Shown one piece after another: positions 16,481 to 24,324 of a stretch of DNA of 64,000 nucleotides. The first letter of the stretch is position 1; each line of letters starts with the position of its first letter. The translations under genes and the position numbers were made by a program. Origin of the DNA: Mycetocola zhujimingii (GTDB taxonomy: Bacteria > Actinomycetota > Actinomycetes > Actinomycetales > Microbacteriaceae). The notes under the pieces were generated by a model. It saw nothing but the letters and a program-made list of their open reading frames with translations, did no database searches and was not told where the DNA came from. The stretch covers positions 2,666,001 through 2,730,000 of the forward strand of contig NZ_CP026949.1 of the NCBI RefSeq assembly GCF_003065425.1. The letters run 5' to 3'.

Positions 16481-17281
16481 TCATGAGCGCTGCCTTCCCC
16501 GGGTGGCAAGCCGTTCGAGAGCGAGCGTGACGAGGAAGAAGAGCAACCCGAGCACGATCGACGCGACCACGTATGCCCACGCTCTCGGGTAGGCGCTCGA
16601 CGCGGCCGAGGTCGAGATCAGCCCGCCAAGCCCGCCGCGTGGGCCACCGAAGTATTCGGCGACGAGCGCGGAGATGACCGCGAGGCTCGATGCGATCCGG
16701 ATGCCGGTGAACACGAAGGGGACGGCCGTCGGCAGCGTCACCGTGCGAACGACCTGGGCGGAGCTCGCCGCGTAGACCTTCATCAGGTCACGGTGAACGG
16801 GCAGGGTTTGCCGGAATCCGCGAAGGGTATTGATGAACACGGGAACGAAGGACGCAAGCCCCGCGATCGCCTGCCTGCCGAACTGGCTGTCCGCTCCGAA
16901 CATCGAGTTGAGCACGGGGGCGAGCGCGACGATCGGAATGACGGCGAGCGATGCAACGACCGGTGCGCTCATCCAGTCAATCGGGCGCGACGCCGCAGCG
17001 AGAGCCGCGAGCAGGATCCCGAGGATCGAGCCGACAACGAGGCCGAGCAATGCGTTCAGCCCGGTGATACCGGTGGCGGAGACCATTGAGGGAAAGAACT
17101 CGACAAACTGGCCGGCGATGGCGGCAGGGCTCGGCAGCAGGTAATCGCTGACCCCGCCGACGCTGACGAGAAGCTGCCAGGCGCCAAGCACGATCAGACC
17201 AACGGCGACGGGCGCGGCGACCCGGAGCGTGGTCTCGGCGTTTGCCGACGACCGGGAGCGGTTCGGGATCGTGAGCGCCAT
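16481..17281 (-). CDS. ABC transporter permease (SsuC/ThiX-type), second of a pair
   Basis: A 266-residue cytoplasmic-membrane permease with six predicted helices and the binding-protein-dependent transport loop around residues 165-185 (DLMKVYAASSAQVVRTVTLPTAVPFVFTG split over the EAA-type helix). It partners the other permease and the ATPase; two different permease genes in one operon imply a heterodimeric channel. Its ATG shares one base with the ATPase stop (TGATG), giving tight coupling. The C terminus ends in a basic stretch. It resembles the pyrimidine/riboflavin importer families more than classical sulfonate permeases only through context, so the substrate remains open. Confidence 0.85.
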   Translation of the reverse strand: MALTIPNRSRSSANAETTLRVAAPVAVGLIVLGAWQLLVSVGGVSDYLLPSPAAIAGQFVEFFPSMVSATGITGLNALLGLVVGSILGILLAALAAASRPIDWMSAPVVASLAVIPIVALAPVLNSMFGADSQFGRQAIAGLASFVPVFINTLRGFRQTLPVHRDLMKVYAASSAQVVRTVTLPTAVPFVFTGIRIASSLAVISALVAEYFGGPRGGLGGLISTSAASSAYPRAWAYVVASIVLGLLFFLVTLALERLATRGRQRS

Positions 17282-18129
17282 CAGCGGTTCTCGACTCCGC
17301 GGGCGCCCGTCGGCACTGGCGAGCCCGCGTGGAGTGCCTCGCGGACGGCGGTGACCCCCTCGAAGAACGCGCGTTCCTCACGGAGCGCCTCGGCGTGCGC
17401 CGGGTCGCGGTTGAGCACCATGGGCACGATCTGCTGGATGCGACCGGGGCGGGGTGACATCACAACCACCCGGTCCGAGAGATAGACCGCCTCGGGAATG
17501 GAGTGGGTGACGAACACGACGGCTGCACCGGTCTCGGCGCAGATCCGAAGCAGTTCGGTCTGCATCCGTTCACGGGTCATCTCATCGAGCGCACCGAACG
17601 GTTCGTCCATGAGCAGGAGGTCGGGCTTCTCGGCGAGCGACCTGGCGATTGCCACCCGCTGCTGCATCCCGCCCGAGAGCTGGTCGGGATAACGGTCGGC
17701 GAAATCGGTGAGTCCGACCATCTCGAGGAGCTCGGTGATCCTGGCCGTCCGGTCACCGCCGGACACTCCGTGCAGTTCGAGCGGGAGACCGACGTTCGCG
17801 GCGACGGTACGCCAGGGCAGGAGCCCGGCCTGCTGGAAAGCGATTCCGTAATCCTGGTCGAGCCTGGCCTGTTTCGCGCTCTTGCCGAACACCGTGACGC
17901 TCCCGGCGGTCGGCTGATCGAGATCTGCGATGAGCCGCAGAAGCGTCGACTTGCCGCAGCCGGACGGCCCGATGAGCGAAACGAACTCGCCGGCAGACAC
18001 TGTCAGATCGATGGCGGTGAGCGCGTCGACCCGGCCGGAGCGGGTATCGAAGGTCTTGTCGACCGCACTCACCGTGACGGCGGCGGTTCGCCCTGCGGCA
18101 TCCGCGGTGGATTCGGTTGGCTGAGTCAC
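17281..18129 (-). CDS. ABC transporter ATP-binding protein of the pyrimidine-operon importer
   Basis: The 282-residue ATPase has Walker A (GPSGCGKST), Q-loop (IAFQQAGLLPWRTV), signature (LSGGMQQR), Walker B (LLLMDEPFGALDEMTRERMQ) and the H-loop (VTHSIPEAVYLSDRV). The LLPWRTV element after the Q-loop is typical of the SsuB/TauB/ThiZ group that works with NMT1-like binding proteins. Its start overlaps the first permease stop by four bases and its stop overlaps the second permease start by one, so all three are co-translated. An Ala/Thr-rich lead of about 20 residues precedes the domain. Confidence 0.9.
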   Translation of the reverse strand: MTQPTESTADAAGRTAAVTVSAVDKTFDTRSGRVDALTAIDLTVSAGEFVSLIGPSGCGKSTLLRLIADLDQPTAGSVTVFGKSAKQARLDQDYGIAFQQAGLLPWRTVAANVGLPLELHGVSGGDRTARITELLEMVGLTDFADRYPDQLSGGMQQRVAIARSLAEKPDLLLMDEPFGALDEMTRERMQTELLRICAETGAAVVFVTHSIPEAVYLSDRVVVMSPRPGRIQQIVPMVLNRDPAHAEALREERAFFEGVTAVREALHAGSPVPTGARGVENR

Positions 18130-19046
18130 GCTGTGATCTCCACTCGTCGGTAGTTCCTGAGGATGGCGCCGAGGATGGCGACCGAGCCTGCCGCGGCGAG
18201 CCCGAGCACGATGGAACCGAAGATCGGTCCCCAGGCCTTCGCTGGGTCACCGCTGGCCTGGCCCGCGTACTGAATGAGGATGCGCCCGATTCCGCCCTGC
18301 ATTCCCGTCGAGACCTCGGCGACGACGGCACCGACGACAGCGTTGGCTGCGCCAAGGCGGAGCGCCGGCAGGAGGTAGGGAACGGATGCCGGGATCCTCA
18401 GTTTCAGGAGGGTCTTCCACCAGCCGACGCCGTAGCTGCGCATCAGCTCGGTGTGGATGGTGTCCGGCGACTGGAGGCCCTTGAGCGCGCCGACCGCGAT
18501 CGGGAAGAACGCGAGGTATGACGCGATCACCGCGACGCTCATCCAGTCCTGCCATTCGAAGGCGCCGATCTCGATTCGAGAGCCCCAGCTGCGCACAACG
18601 GGGGCGAACGCGATGAGCGGAACCGTCTGGCTGAGGATGATCCAGGGCAACAGGCCCCACTCGGCCAGCCGCCAGCGCTGCATCACCAGGGCGAGCGCGG
18701 ACCCGACGACGATGCCGACGAGCCAGCCAACGGCCGCGATGCCGAGCGTGACGAGGGCGGCGAGCGCCACCTCGAGCCACAGCGGGTTCGCCGTCGACGA
18801 CCGGGTCACGGGTTCGAACAGCCGCGCGACCATGTCCCAGGTGTGCGGCATGGCGAGGTCGGTCGTGCGGGGAAGCACCCGCGTCTCACCGATGACGACG
18901 CCGTCCACCGGCCCCAGGAACTTGTACAGTTCCCACAGCGCGGCGATCACGAGGATGCCGAGCACCCCGTATCCCCAGCGCGCAGCCTCCCTGGCAGGCG
19001 CCCCGCGGCGCCGCCGGAGTGCCGGGGCCAGGTTCTCGGCGGTCAT
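18126..19046 (-). CDS. ABC transporter permease (SsuC/ThiX-type), first of a pair
   Basis: A 306-residue permease with six predicted membrane segments. Residues 1-20 are basic (RRRRGAPAREAARWG), then a first helix, a long external loop (about 50-80) and the core domain. The coupling loop LMRSYGVGWWKTLLKLRIPASVPYLLPALR lies near residues 205-235. Its ATG overlaps the TGA of the LLM oxidoreductase gene by four bases, so an oxidoreductase and an importer are translationally coupled, which ties the enzyme to the transported compound. It differs from the second permease, consistent with a heterodimer. Confidence 0.86.
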   Translation of the reverse strand: MTAENLAPALRRRRGAPAREAARWGYGVLGILVIAALWELYKFLGPVDGVVIGETRVLPRTTDLAMPHTWDMVARLFEPVTRSSTANPLWLEVALAALVTLGIAAVGWLVGIVVGSALALVMQRWRLAEWGLLPWIILSQTVPLIAFAPVVRSWGSRIEIGAFEWQDWMSVAVIASYLAFFPIAVGALKGLQSPDTIHTELMRSYGVGWWKTLLKLRIPASVPYLLPALRLGAANAVVGAVVAEVSTGMQGGIGRILIQYAGQASGDPAKAWGPIFGSIVLGLAAAGSVAILGAILRNYRRVEITA

Positions 19047-20059
19047 GTCGTCGCCACGATCTTTTCCTTGAGCGCGGGGATGACCGTCTCACCGTAAACG
19101 CGGAGGGTCTCCTCCTTGTTGTCGTGCTGGAGGTAGCCCGCGAACTGGTCGACGCCGATGCTCTTCAGTTCCTCGAGCTTGTCGATGTGGTCATTCGCCG
19201 AACCGAGCACGCAGAACCTGTCGACGATCTCATCGGGCACGAAACTGGCGTGGGTGTTTCCTGCCCTGCCGTGCTCGTTGTAGTCGTACGACTCCCTGCC
19301 CTTGATGTAGTCGGTCAGCGCTTGCGGCACCGCGCCGCTCGCTCCGTACTTGGCGACGATGTCCGCAACGTGGTTGCCGACCATGCCACCGAACCAGCGG
19401 CACTGGTCTCGCATGTGCTCCCTGTCGTCGCCGACGTACATCGGTGCCGCGACACAGAACTTGATCGACATCGGGTCACGGCCGACCTTTTCGGCGGCAT
19501 CCCGAACCGTCTTGATCATCCACTTGGCGATGTCGATGTCGGCCAGCTGGAGAATGAACCCGTCACCGACCTCGCCGGTCAGTTTGAGCGCGAGGGGGCC
19601 GTACGCGGCAACCCAGACGTCGAGCTCGGAACCGACGCTCCACGGGAACTGCACGGTGGCACCGTGATATTCGACGGGACGGGAGTTCGCCAGTTCACGG
19701 ATGACGTGGATCGATTCGCGGAGCGTCTTGAGGTTGGTCGGAGCGCCGTTGGTGGTGCGCACCGCGGAGTCGCCCCGCCCGATCCCGCAGATTGTCCGGT
19801 TGCCGTACATCTCGTTGAGGGTGGCGTATGTCGACGCGGTCACCGTCCAGTCACGCGTCGCCGGGTTGGTGACCATCGGGCCGACCGTGATGCGCTTGGT
19901 CTCGTTGAGGATCTGGCTGTAGATGACGTACGGTTCCTGCCAGAGCAGGTGTGAGTCGAAGGTCCAGACGTGGCTGAAGCCATACTGCTCAGCGAGCTTC
20001 GCGAGGTGGACCGTTCGTGCGGCGGGCGGGTTGGTTTGAAGTACGGCTCCGAAGTCCAT
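19043..20059 (-). CDS. LLM-class (F420/flavin-dependent) oxidoreductase of the pyrimidine operon
   Basis: A 338-residue luciferase-like TIM-barrel enzyme. It starts with MDFGAVLQTNPPAARTVHLA and contains FSHVWTFDSHLLWQEPY, TVGPMVTNPATRDW and the GNRTICGIGRGDSA turn, features of the actinobacterial F420-dependent LLM group (I believe the TIGR03842 family). Cofactor F420 or FMN cannot be settled by eye. It lies between dihydropyrimidinase (8 bases upstream) and the importer (4-base overlap). No NADPH-type dihydropyrimidine dehydrogenase subunits are present, so a role in reducing or oxidising the pyrimidine ring is the most economical idea. Monooxygenase action on the ring, as in the Rut pathway, is the main alternative. 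Confidence 0.85.
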   Translation of the reverse strand: MDFGAVLQTNPPAARTVHLAKLAEQYGFSHVWTFDSHLLWQEPYVIYSQILNETKRITVGPMVTNPATRDWTVTASTYATLNEMYGNRTICGIGRGDSAVRTTNGAPTNLKTLRESIHVIRELANSRPVEYHGATVQFPWSVGSELDVWVAAYGPLALKLTGEVGDGFILQLADIDIAKWMIKTVRDAAEKVGRDPMSIKFCVAAPMYVGDDREHMRDQCRWFGGMVGNHVADIVAKYGASGAVPQALTDYIKGRESYDYNEHGRAGNTHASFVPDEIVDRFCVLGSANDHIDKLEELKSIGVDQFAGYLQHDNKEETLRVYGETVIPALKEKIVATT

Positions 20060-20067
20060 GGGTGCCC

Positions 20068-21501
20068 TCAGATCAGGTACTGGCTGAGGCCGCGGGGGAC
20101 GTACTGTCCGTCACCTTTGGATCCCAGGTACTGGTTGTCGTCGACGATGACCTTCCCGCGGGAGAGAACGGTGTCGACGTGGCCGTCGATCTCGTACCCT
20201 TCCCAGGCCGAGTAGTCCATGTTCATGTGGTGGGTCTTGCCAACACCGATGGAGGTGTGACCGTGCGGGTCATAGATCACGACGTCGCCGTCTGCACCCG
20301 GCTGAAGCACTCCCTTCTTGCCGTACATGCCGAACATCCGCGCCGGGGTCGTCGACGTGACCTCGACCCAGCGTTCGAGCGAGATTTTCTTGTCGACGAC
20401 GCCCTGGTAGAGCAGGTCCATCCGGTGCTCGACGCTGCCGATGCCGTTCGGGATCTTCGCGAAGTTGCCGAGGCCCATGTCTTTCTGGCCCTTCATGCAG
20501 AACGGGCAGTGGTCGGTGGAGACCATCTGGATGTCGTTCGTGCGCAGGCTCTGCCACATGTGGTGCTGGTGGCCCTCGTGCTTCGAGCGCAGCGGAGTGG
20601 AGCACACCCACTTGGCGCCCTCGAAGTCTCCCCACTCCTCGCTCGAGGCACCGAGCTGGTCTTCGAGCGAGAGGTAGAGGTACTGCGGGCACGTTTCGCC
20701 GAACACGTTCTGGCCGTTGTCACGGGCCATGGCGATCTGCTCGACCGCCTGCTTCGCGCTGACGTGCACGACGTAGAGCGGCGCACCCGTGAGGTTGGCG
20801 AGCATGATCGCGCGGTGGGTGGCCTCTTCCTCCGCCTGCCAGGGCCGGGTGATGCCGTGGTAGTACGGCGAGGTGTTGCCCGCGGCGAGCGACTGTTGCA
20901 CGAGCAGGTCGATAACGCTGCCGTTCTCGGCGTGCATCATGATCATCGAGCCGTTGTCAGCCGCGCGCTGCATGGCCTTCACGATCTGGCCGTCGTCCGA
21001 CAGGAAAACTCCCTTGTACGCCATGAAGAGCTTGAAGCTCGAGACGCCCTCCTTCACCAGCTCGTCCATTGCCGTCAGCGACGAGTCCTGAACGTCACTG
21101 AGGATCTGGTGGAAGCCGTAATCGATGGCGCAGTTACTCCGCGCTTTGTCATGCCACAGCGCGTATTGATCGAGGACGTTCTCACCCGCATACTGCACGA
21201 CGAAATCGACGATGCTCGTCGTCCCGCCGTGTGCGGCTGCACGGGTACCCGTCTCGAAGGTGTCGCTCGCTTCGGTTCCTCCGAACGGCATCTGCATGTG
21301 GGTGTGTGCGTCGATTCCCCCGGGAATGACGTACTTTCCCGCTGCATCGATCACCGTGTCGACGTTCTTCTCGATGTCGAAGCCGAGCAGGGTCGAGCCT
21401 GGAGCGAGCACTGCGGCGATCGTCTCGCCGTCGATCAGCACGTCTGCCGGTGCCGATCCGGTCGAGTTCACGACGGTGCCGTTCTTGATGAGGGTCTTCA
21501 T
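20068..21501 (-). CDS. hydA: Dihydropyrimidinase / D-hydantoinase
   Basis: Opens the ring of dihydrouracil or dihydrothymine to N-carbamoyl-beta-amino acids. The 477-residue amidohydrolase has the binuclear metal site ligands His66 and His68 in GGIDAHTHMQMPFGG, the carbamylated Lys in FMAYKG (about 163), HAENGSVID, VVHVSAKQAVEQI and the STDHCPF motif with the catalytic Asp. The ATG at 21501 is preceded by a strong AGGAGG; the open frame upstream to 21588 is not used. It follows the amidohydrolase gene by 22 bases and precedes the LLM gene by 8. Hydantoinase activity on 5-substituted hydantoins is a common side reaction of the family and a possible alternative role. Confidence 0.93.
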   Translation of the reverse strand: MKTLIKNGTVVNSTGSAPADVLIDGETIAAVLAPGSTLLGFDIEKNVDTVIDAAGKYVIPGGIDAHTHMQMPFGGTEASDTFETGTRAAAHGGTTSIVDFVVQYAGENVLDQYALWHDKARSNCAIDYGFHQILSDVQDSSLTAMDELVKEGVSSFKLFMAYKGVFLSDDGQIVKAMQRAADNGSMIMMHAENGSVIDLLVQQSLAAGNTSPYYHGITRPWQAEEEATHRAIMLANLTGAPLYVVHVSAKQAVEQIAMARDNGQNVFGETCPQYLYLSLEDQLGASSEEWGDFEGAKWVCSTPLRSKHEGHQHHMWQSLRTNDIQMVSTDHCPFCMKGQKDMGLGNFAKIPNGIGSVEHRMDLLYQGVVDKKISLERWVEVTSTTPARMFGMYGKKGVLQPGADGDVVIYDPHGHTSIGVGKTHHMNMDYSAWEGYEIDGHVDTVLSRGKVIVDDNQYLGSKGDGQYVPRGLSQYLI

Positions 21502-21523
21502 GATGCCTCCTCGCCTGGTCCGG

Positions 21524-22372
21524 TTACGGCTTCGGGATCGACGTGTAGGACTCGGGCCGACGGTCGCGGTAGAACTGCCAGTCGTCACGGACTCTCTTGA
21601 TCATGTCGAGGTCGAGGTCACGGATGACGATGTCCTCGTGCTCGGCGCTGCCACGATCACCGACGAAGTTGCCCTGCGGGTCTGCGAACTGGCTCGTGCC
21701 GTAGAACGTCACCGCGAGGTCGCCGTATTCGTTATCTTCCGTGCCGACCCGGTTGGGGGCCGCAACGAAGTACCCGTTTGCCGCCGCTGCGGTCGCCTGC
21801 TCGAGGTCCCAGAGCCGGTTCGAGAGACCAGGCTTGGTTGCGTTCGGGTTGAACACGATCTGTGCGCCGTTGAGGCCGAGTTCGCGCCAGCCCTCTGGGA
21901 AGTGGCGGTCGTAACAGATGTAGACACCGACGGGGCCGACCGCGGTGTCGAACACGGGATAACCGAGGTTGCCGGGGCGGAAGTAGAACTTCTCGTAGAA
22001 CTTCTCGAGGTGAGGAATGTGGTGCTTGCGGTACTTGCCGAGGACGGTGCCGTCGGAATCGACGACGACAGCGGTGTTGTAGTAGACGCCGGGCATGTCC
22101 TCTTCATAGATCGGCAGAACCATCACGAGGTTCAGCTCTTTCGCGAGCTTCGCGAACCGCTGGACGATGGGACCGTCCGCCGGTTCAGCGAACTCGTAGT
22201 ACTTCTTGTCCTCGGTGATTCCGAAGTACGGTCCGTAGAACAGCTCCTGGAAGCAGATGATCTGCGCTCCCTGAGCAGCCGCATCCCTCGCGAACTGTTC
22301 GTGCTTCGCGATCATGGATTCCTTGTCGCCGGTCCAGGTTGTCTGGGTGATAGCCGCGCGAACTACAGTCAT
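21524..22372 (-). CDS. Nitrilase-superfamily N-carbamoyl-beta-alanine amidohydrolase (beta-ureidopropionase)
   Basis: Hydrolyses N-carbamoyl-beta-alanine to beta-alanine, CO2 and ammonia. The 282-residue protein has the nitrilase catalytic triad: Glu43 in CFQELFYGPYF, Lys116 in GKYRKHHIPH and Cys153 in YICYDRHFPEGWR. The sequence between them (EKFYFRPGNLGYPVF) matches beta-ureidopropionase rather than amidase or nitrilase proper. The ATG at 22372 has GGAGG eight bases upstream. It is the first gene of the nine-gene operon, divergent from the MocR regulator. Position and the adjoining dihydropyrimidinase support the assignment. Confidence 0.9.
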   Translation of the reverse strand: MTVVRAAITQTTWTGDKESMIAKHEQFARDAAAQGAQIICFQELFYGPYFGITEDKKYYEFAEPADGPIVQRFAKLAKELNLVMVLPIYEEDMPGVYYNTAVVVDSDGTVLGKYRKHHIPHLEKFYEKFYFRPGNLGYPVFDTAVGPVGVYICYDRHFPEGWRELGLNGAQIVFNPNATKPGLSNRLWDLEQATAAAANGYFVAAPNRVGTEDNEYGDLAVTFYGTSQFADPQGNFVGDRGSAEHEDIVIRDLDLDMIKRVRDDWQFYRDRRPESYTSIPKP

Positions 22373-22414
22373 CTCTAGCCTCCGTGTCGTCATTGAGCGG
22401 TAGGTGTTTCTGTC

Positions 22415-22458
22415 TGTCAGCCTCGGGATGAAACGTCGGTTTCGTTGTCAGCCCGAGG
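22415..22458. promoter_or_regulatory. Candidate MocR operator: direct and nested inverted repeats in the divergent spacer
   Basis: The octamer TGTCAGCC occurs at 22415-22422 and 22446-22453, 31 bases (three helical turns) apart. In the same stretch CCTCGGG (22421-22427) pairs with CCCGAGG (22452-22458), enclosing GAAAC (22430-22434) and GTTTC (22439-22443). MocR-type regulators often bind directly repeated sites, so this is the best operator candidate in the 193-base spacer. Confidence 0.5.
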
Positions 22459-22510
22459 TGTGTGGTGCCGTTCCGCTCATTTGTTATTATTCGAGTTGAA
22501 CATTTCTCCA

Positions 22511-22540
22511 TTGTTTCCCTCTGTGACGCATTCGTAAATA
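22511..22540 (+). promoter_or_regulatory. Candidate promoter of the MocR-type regulator gene
   Basis: TTGTTT (22511-22516), 18-base spacer, TAAATA (22535-22540), leaving a short leader to the ATG at 22566. The surrounding 22479-22540 is the most AT-rich part of the spacer; I could not fix the opposing operon promoter there with confidence. Confidence 0.4.
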
Positions 22541-22565
22541 CCCAAAACCCGGATGGGGTTCCCCG

Positions 22566-23900
22566 ATGCCTGAGTCGTACGCAGATCTCATCGACGATCG
22601 CTCGCCTCGCGGCATCGCGGCCGCTCTCGCGAGACTCATCAACTCCGGGCAACTGGCACCGGGTGACCGCCTCCCGACGGTGAGGGAACTTGGCGCGGAA
22701 CTCGCCGTGAGCCCGGCGACCGTGAGTGCCGCGTGGCAGGCGCTGACCACCGTCGGCCTCATCGTCTCTCGCGGACGCAGTGGCAGTTTTGTGCGTCAGG
22801 CCGCCATGCCCTGGTTGAGTCCACGCATGCAGCGCATGGCCGGCTACACCGAGCAAACCCGCATCGACCTCTCACGGGGCACCCCGGACGATTCCCTGCT
22901 CCCCGCGCTCGGGCCGGCACTGTCGCGCCTGTCCGAGCACGCGACGACGTTCAGCTACACCGACCAGCCGGTGATCCCCACCCTCGCCGAGGAATTGAGA
23001 CGAACCTGGCCGTACAGCACCGGCGAAATCACCGTGGTCGATGGGGCACTCGACGGTGTGTCGCGCGCGCTCGAACAGGTCGTCAGGTTCGGCGATCGGG
23101 TGGTCATTGAAGACCCCACCTTCCCGCCGTTCTTCGACCTCCTCGATTCCCTGGGCGCCGTACCCGTCCCGGTGCCCCTCGATCACCTCGGGATGCGTCC
23201 TTCCGCACTGGCCAGGGCCCTGACATCATCGCCGCGCGCGGTGCTGCTCCAACCGCGCGCGCACAATCCGACGGGCGCGTCGATGACCCAGGACCGCGCA
23301 CGCGAACTGGCCGCGGTGATCACGGCATCCCGTCACGCCAGCGACGCCGTCGTGATCGAAGACGACCACTCCGCGGGGATCAGCACCGAGCCAGACGTCA
23401 GCCTCGGCAGCTACATTCCCGGGCAGGTGCTCCACGTACGCAGCTTCTCGAAAACACACGGCCCTGACCTGCGCATCGCCGCACTTGGCGGGCCGGATGA
23501 ACTCGTGAACCGCATTGTGTCGAGGCGGATGCTGACGACCGGGTGGACGAGCCGAATGGTCCAGACGATCCTCACCGAACTGCTCACCGAGAACGCATCG
23601 GTCAACGCGGTCAATGAGGCGAGGATGGTGTACTTCTCCCGGCAGAAGGAGCTCGCCGCTGCTCTCGGCAGACACGGTTACGACGCCACCCTCGCTGACG
23701 GCCTCAACACCTGGATCGCCGTCGACGACGAACGAAGCGCGCTTGTGCAGCTGTCAGCCGCAGGCATCCGTGTGGCCGGCGGGACGCCGTATCTGTCGTC
23801 GCCGGATACCGGCTCGTTTGTGCGCGTCACGGCAGGGGTGCTGAGCGGTGAGTTCGATTTCGTCGCGGATGCCCTCGCGAACGTCGCGGTGAGGGCGTAG
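22566..23900 (+). CDS. MocR/GntR-family regulator with an aminotransferase-like effector domain
   Basis: A 444-residue regulator made of a GntR winged helix (about residues 8-75: PRGIAAALARLINSGQLAPGDRLPTVRELGAELAVSPATVSAAWQ in two helices and wing) joined to a fold-type I aminotransferase-like domain. The PLP lysine Lys296 is present in RSFSKTHGPD and the NPTGASM motif is intact, so PLP binding is expected; such proteins sense an amino compound or PLP and usually do not catalyse transamination. It is divergent from the pyrimidine operon and is its likely regulator, perhaps sensing beta-alanine or a related amine. That ligand is inference. Confidence 0.88.
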   Translation: MPESYADLIDDRSPRGIAAALARLINSGQLAPGDRLPTVRELGAELAVSPATVSAAWQALTTVGLIVSRGRSGSFVRQAAMPWLSPRMQRMAGYTEQTRIDLSRGTPDDSLLPALGPALSRLSEHATTFSYTDQPVIPTLAEELRRTWPYSTGEITVVDGALDGVSRALEQVVRFGDRVVIEDPTFPPFFDLLDSLGAVPVPVPLDHLGMRPSALARALTSSPRAVLLQPRAHNPTGASMTQDRARELAAVITASRHASDAVVIEDDHSAGISTEPDVSLGSYIPGQVLHVRSFSKTHGPDLRIAALGGPDELVNRIVSRRMLTTGWTSRMVQTILTELLTENASVNAVNEARMVYFSRQKELAAALGRHGYDATLADGLNTWIAVDDERSALVQLSAAGIRVAGGTPYLSSPDTGSFVRVTAGVLSGEFDFVADALANVAVRA

Positions 23901-23934
23901 AACTGACGAAGGAATCCCTCACGGAAGGCTGACC

Positions 23935-24255
23935 ATGATTGACGCACCTGCCGGATCGGTCATGCGGTCATGGCGCGGCTGGATCCGACCGGAGGATCGG
24001 GAGAACTACACCGAGTACCTGGAAAAAACCGGTCTCAGCGAGTATCGCTCGACGCCGGGCAACCTCGGGGCGATCGCCGCGTTCAGGGATCTTCCCGACG
24101 GACGGTGCGAGGTGCGCACGCTGTCGTGGTGGGAAAGCCGGGAACACATCGTCGCTTTCGCGGGGAGCGACATCGCGGTGGCCGTCTTCTACCCCGAGGA
24201 CGACCGTTACCTCATCGACCGCGAGAGCTCCGTCGAGCATTTCGACGTGGGTTAA
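23935..24255 (+). CDS. Small ABM-like (antibiotic biosynthesis monooxygenase fold) protein
   Basis: A 106-residue soluble protein, MRSWRGWIRPEDRENYTEYLEKTG at the start and EVRTLSWWESREHIVAFAG in the middle, then AVFYPEDDRYLIDRES. The alternation and the tail resemble small dimeric alpha-beta barrel proteins of the ABM type that act on reactive metabolites or only bind ligands. Starts 34 bases after the regulator with GGAAGGCTG upstream and may be co-transcribed with it. No catalytic residue can be named and no function is proposed. Confidence 0.65.
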   Translation: MIDAPAGSVMRSWRGWIRPEDRENYTEYLEKTGLSEYRSTPGNLGAIAAFRDLPDGRCEVRTLSWWESREHIVAFAGSDIAVAVFYPEDDRYLIDRESSVEHFDVG

Positions 24256-24286
24256 CGGGTTTCGACGAAATCTCAGGTCTCCGGCG

Positions 24287-24292
24287 TATTAT
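24287..24292 (+). promoter_or_regulatory. -10 element upstream of the LolA-like gene
   Basis: TATTAT, a near-consensus -10 box, lies 32 bases before the GTG at 24325, giving a leader of roughly 25 bases that contains a GAAGGA ribosome site. No clear -35 hexamer. Confidence 0.4.
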
Positions 24293-24324
24293 GACTCACC
24301 ACTTCGATCCGAAGGATGTTGATC

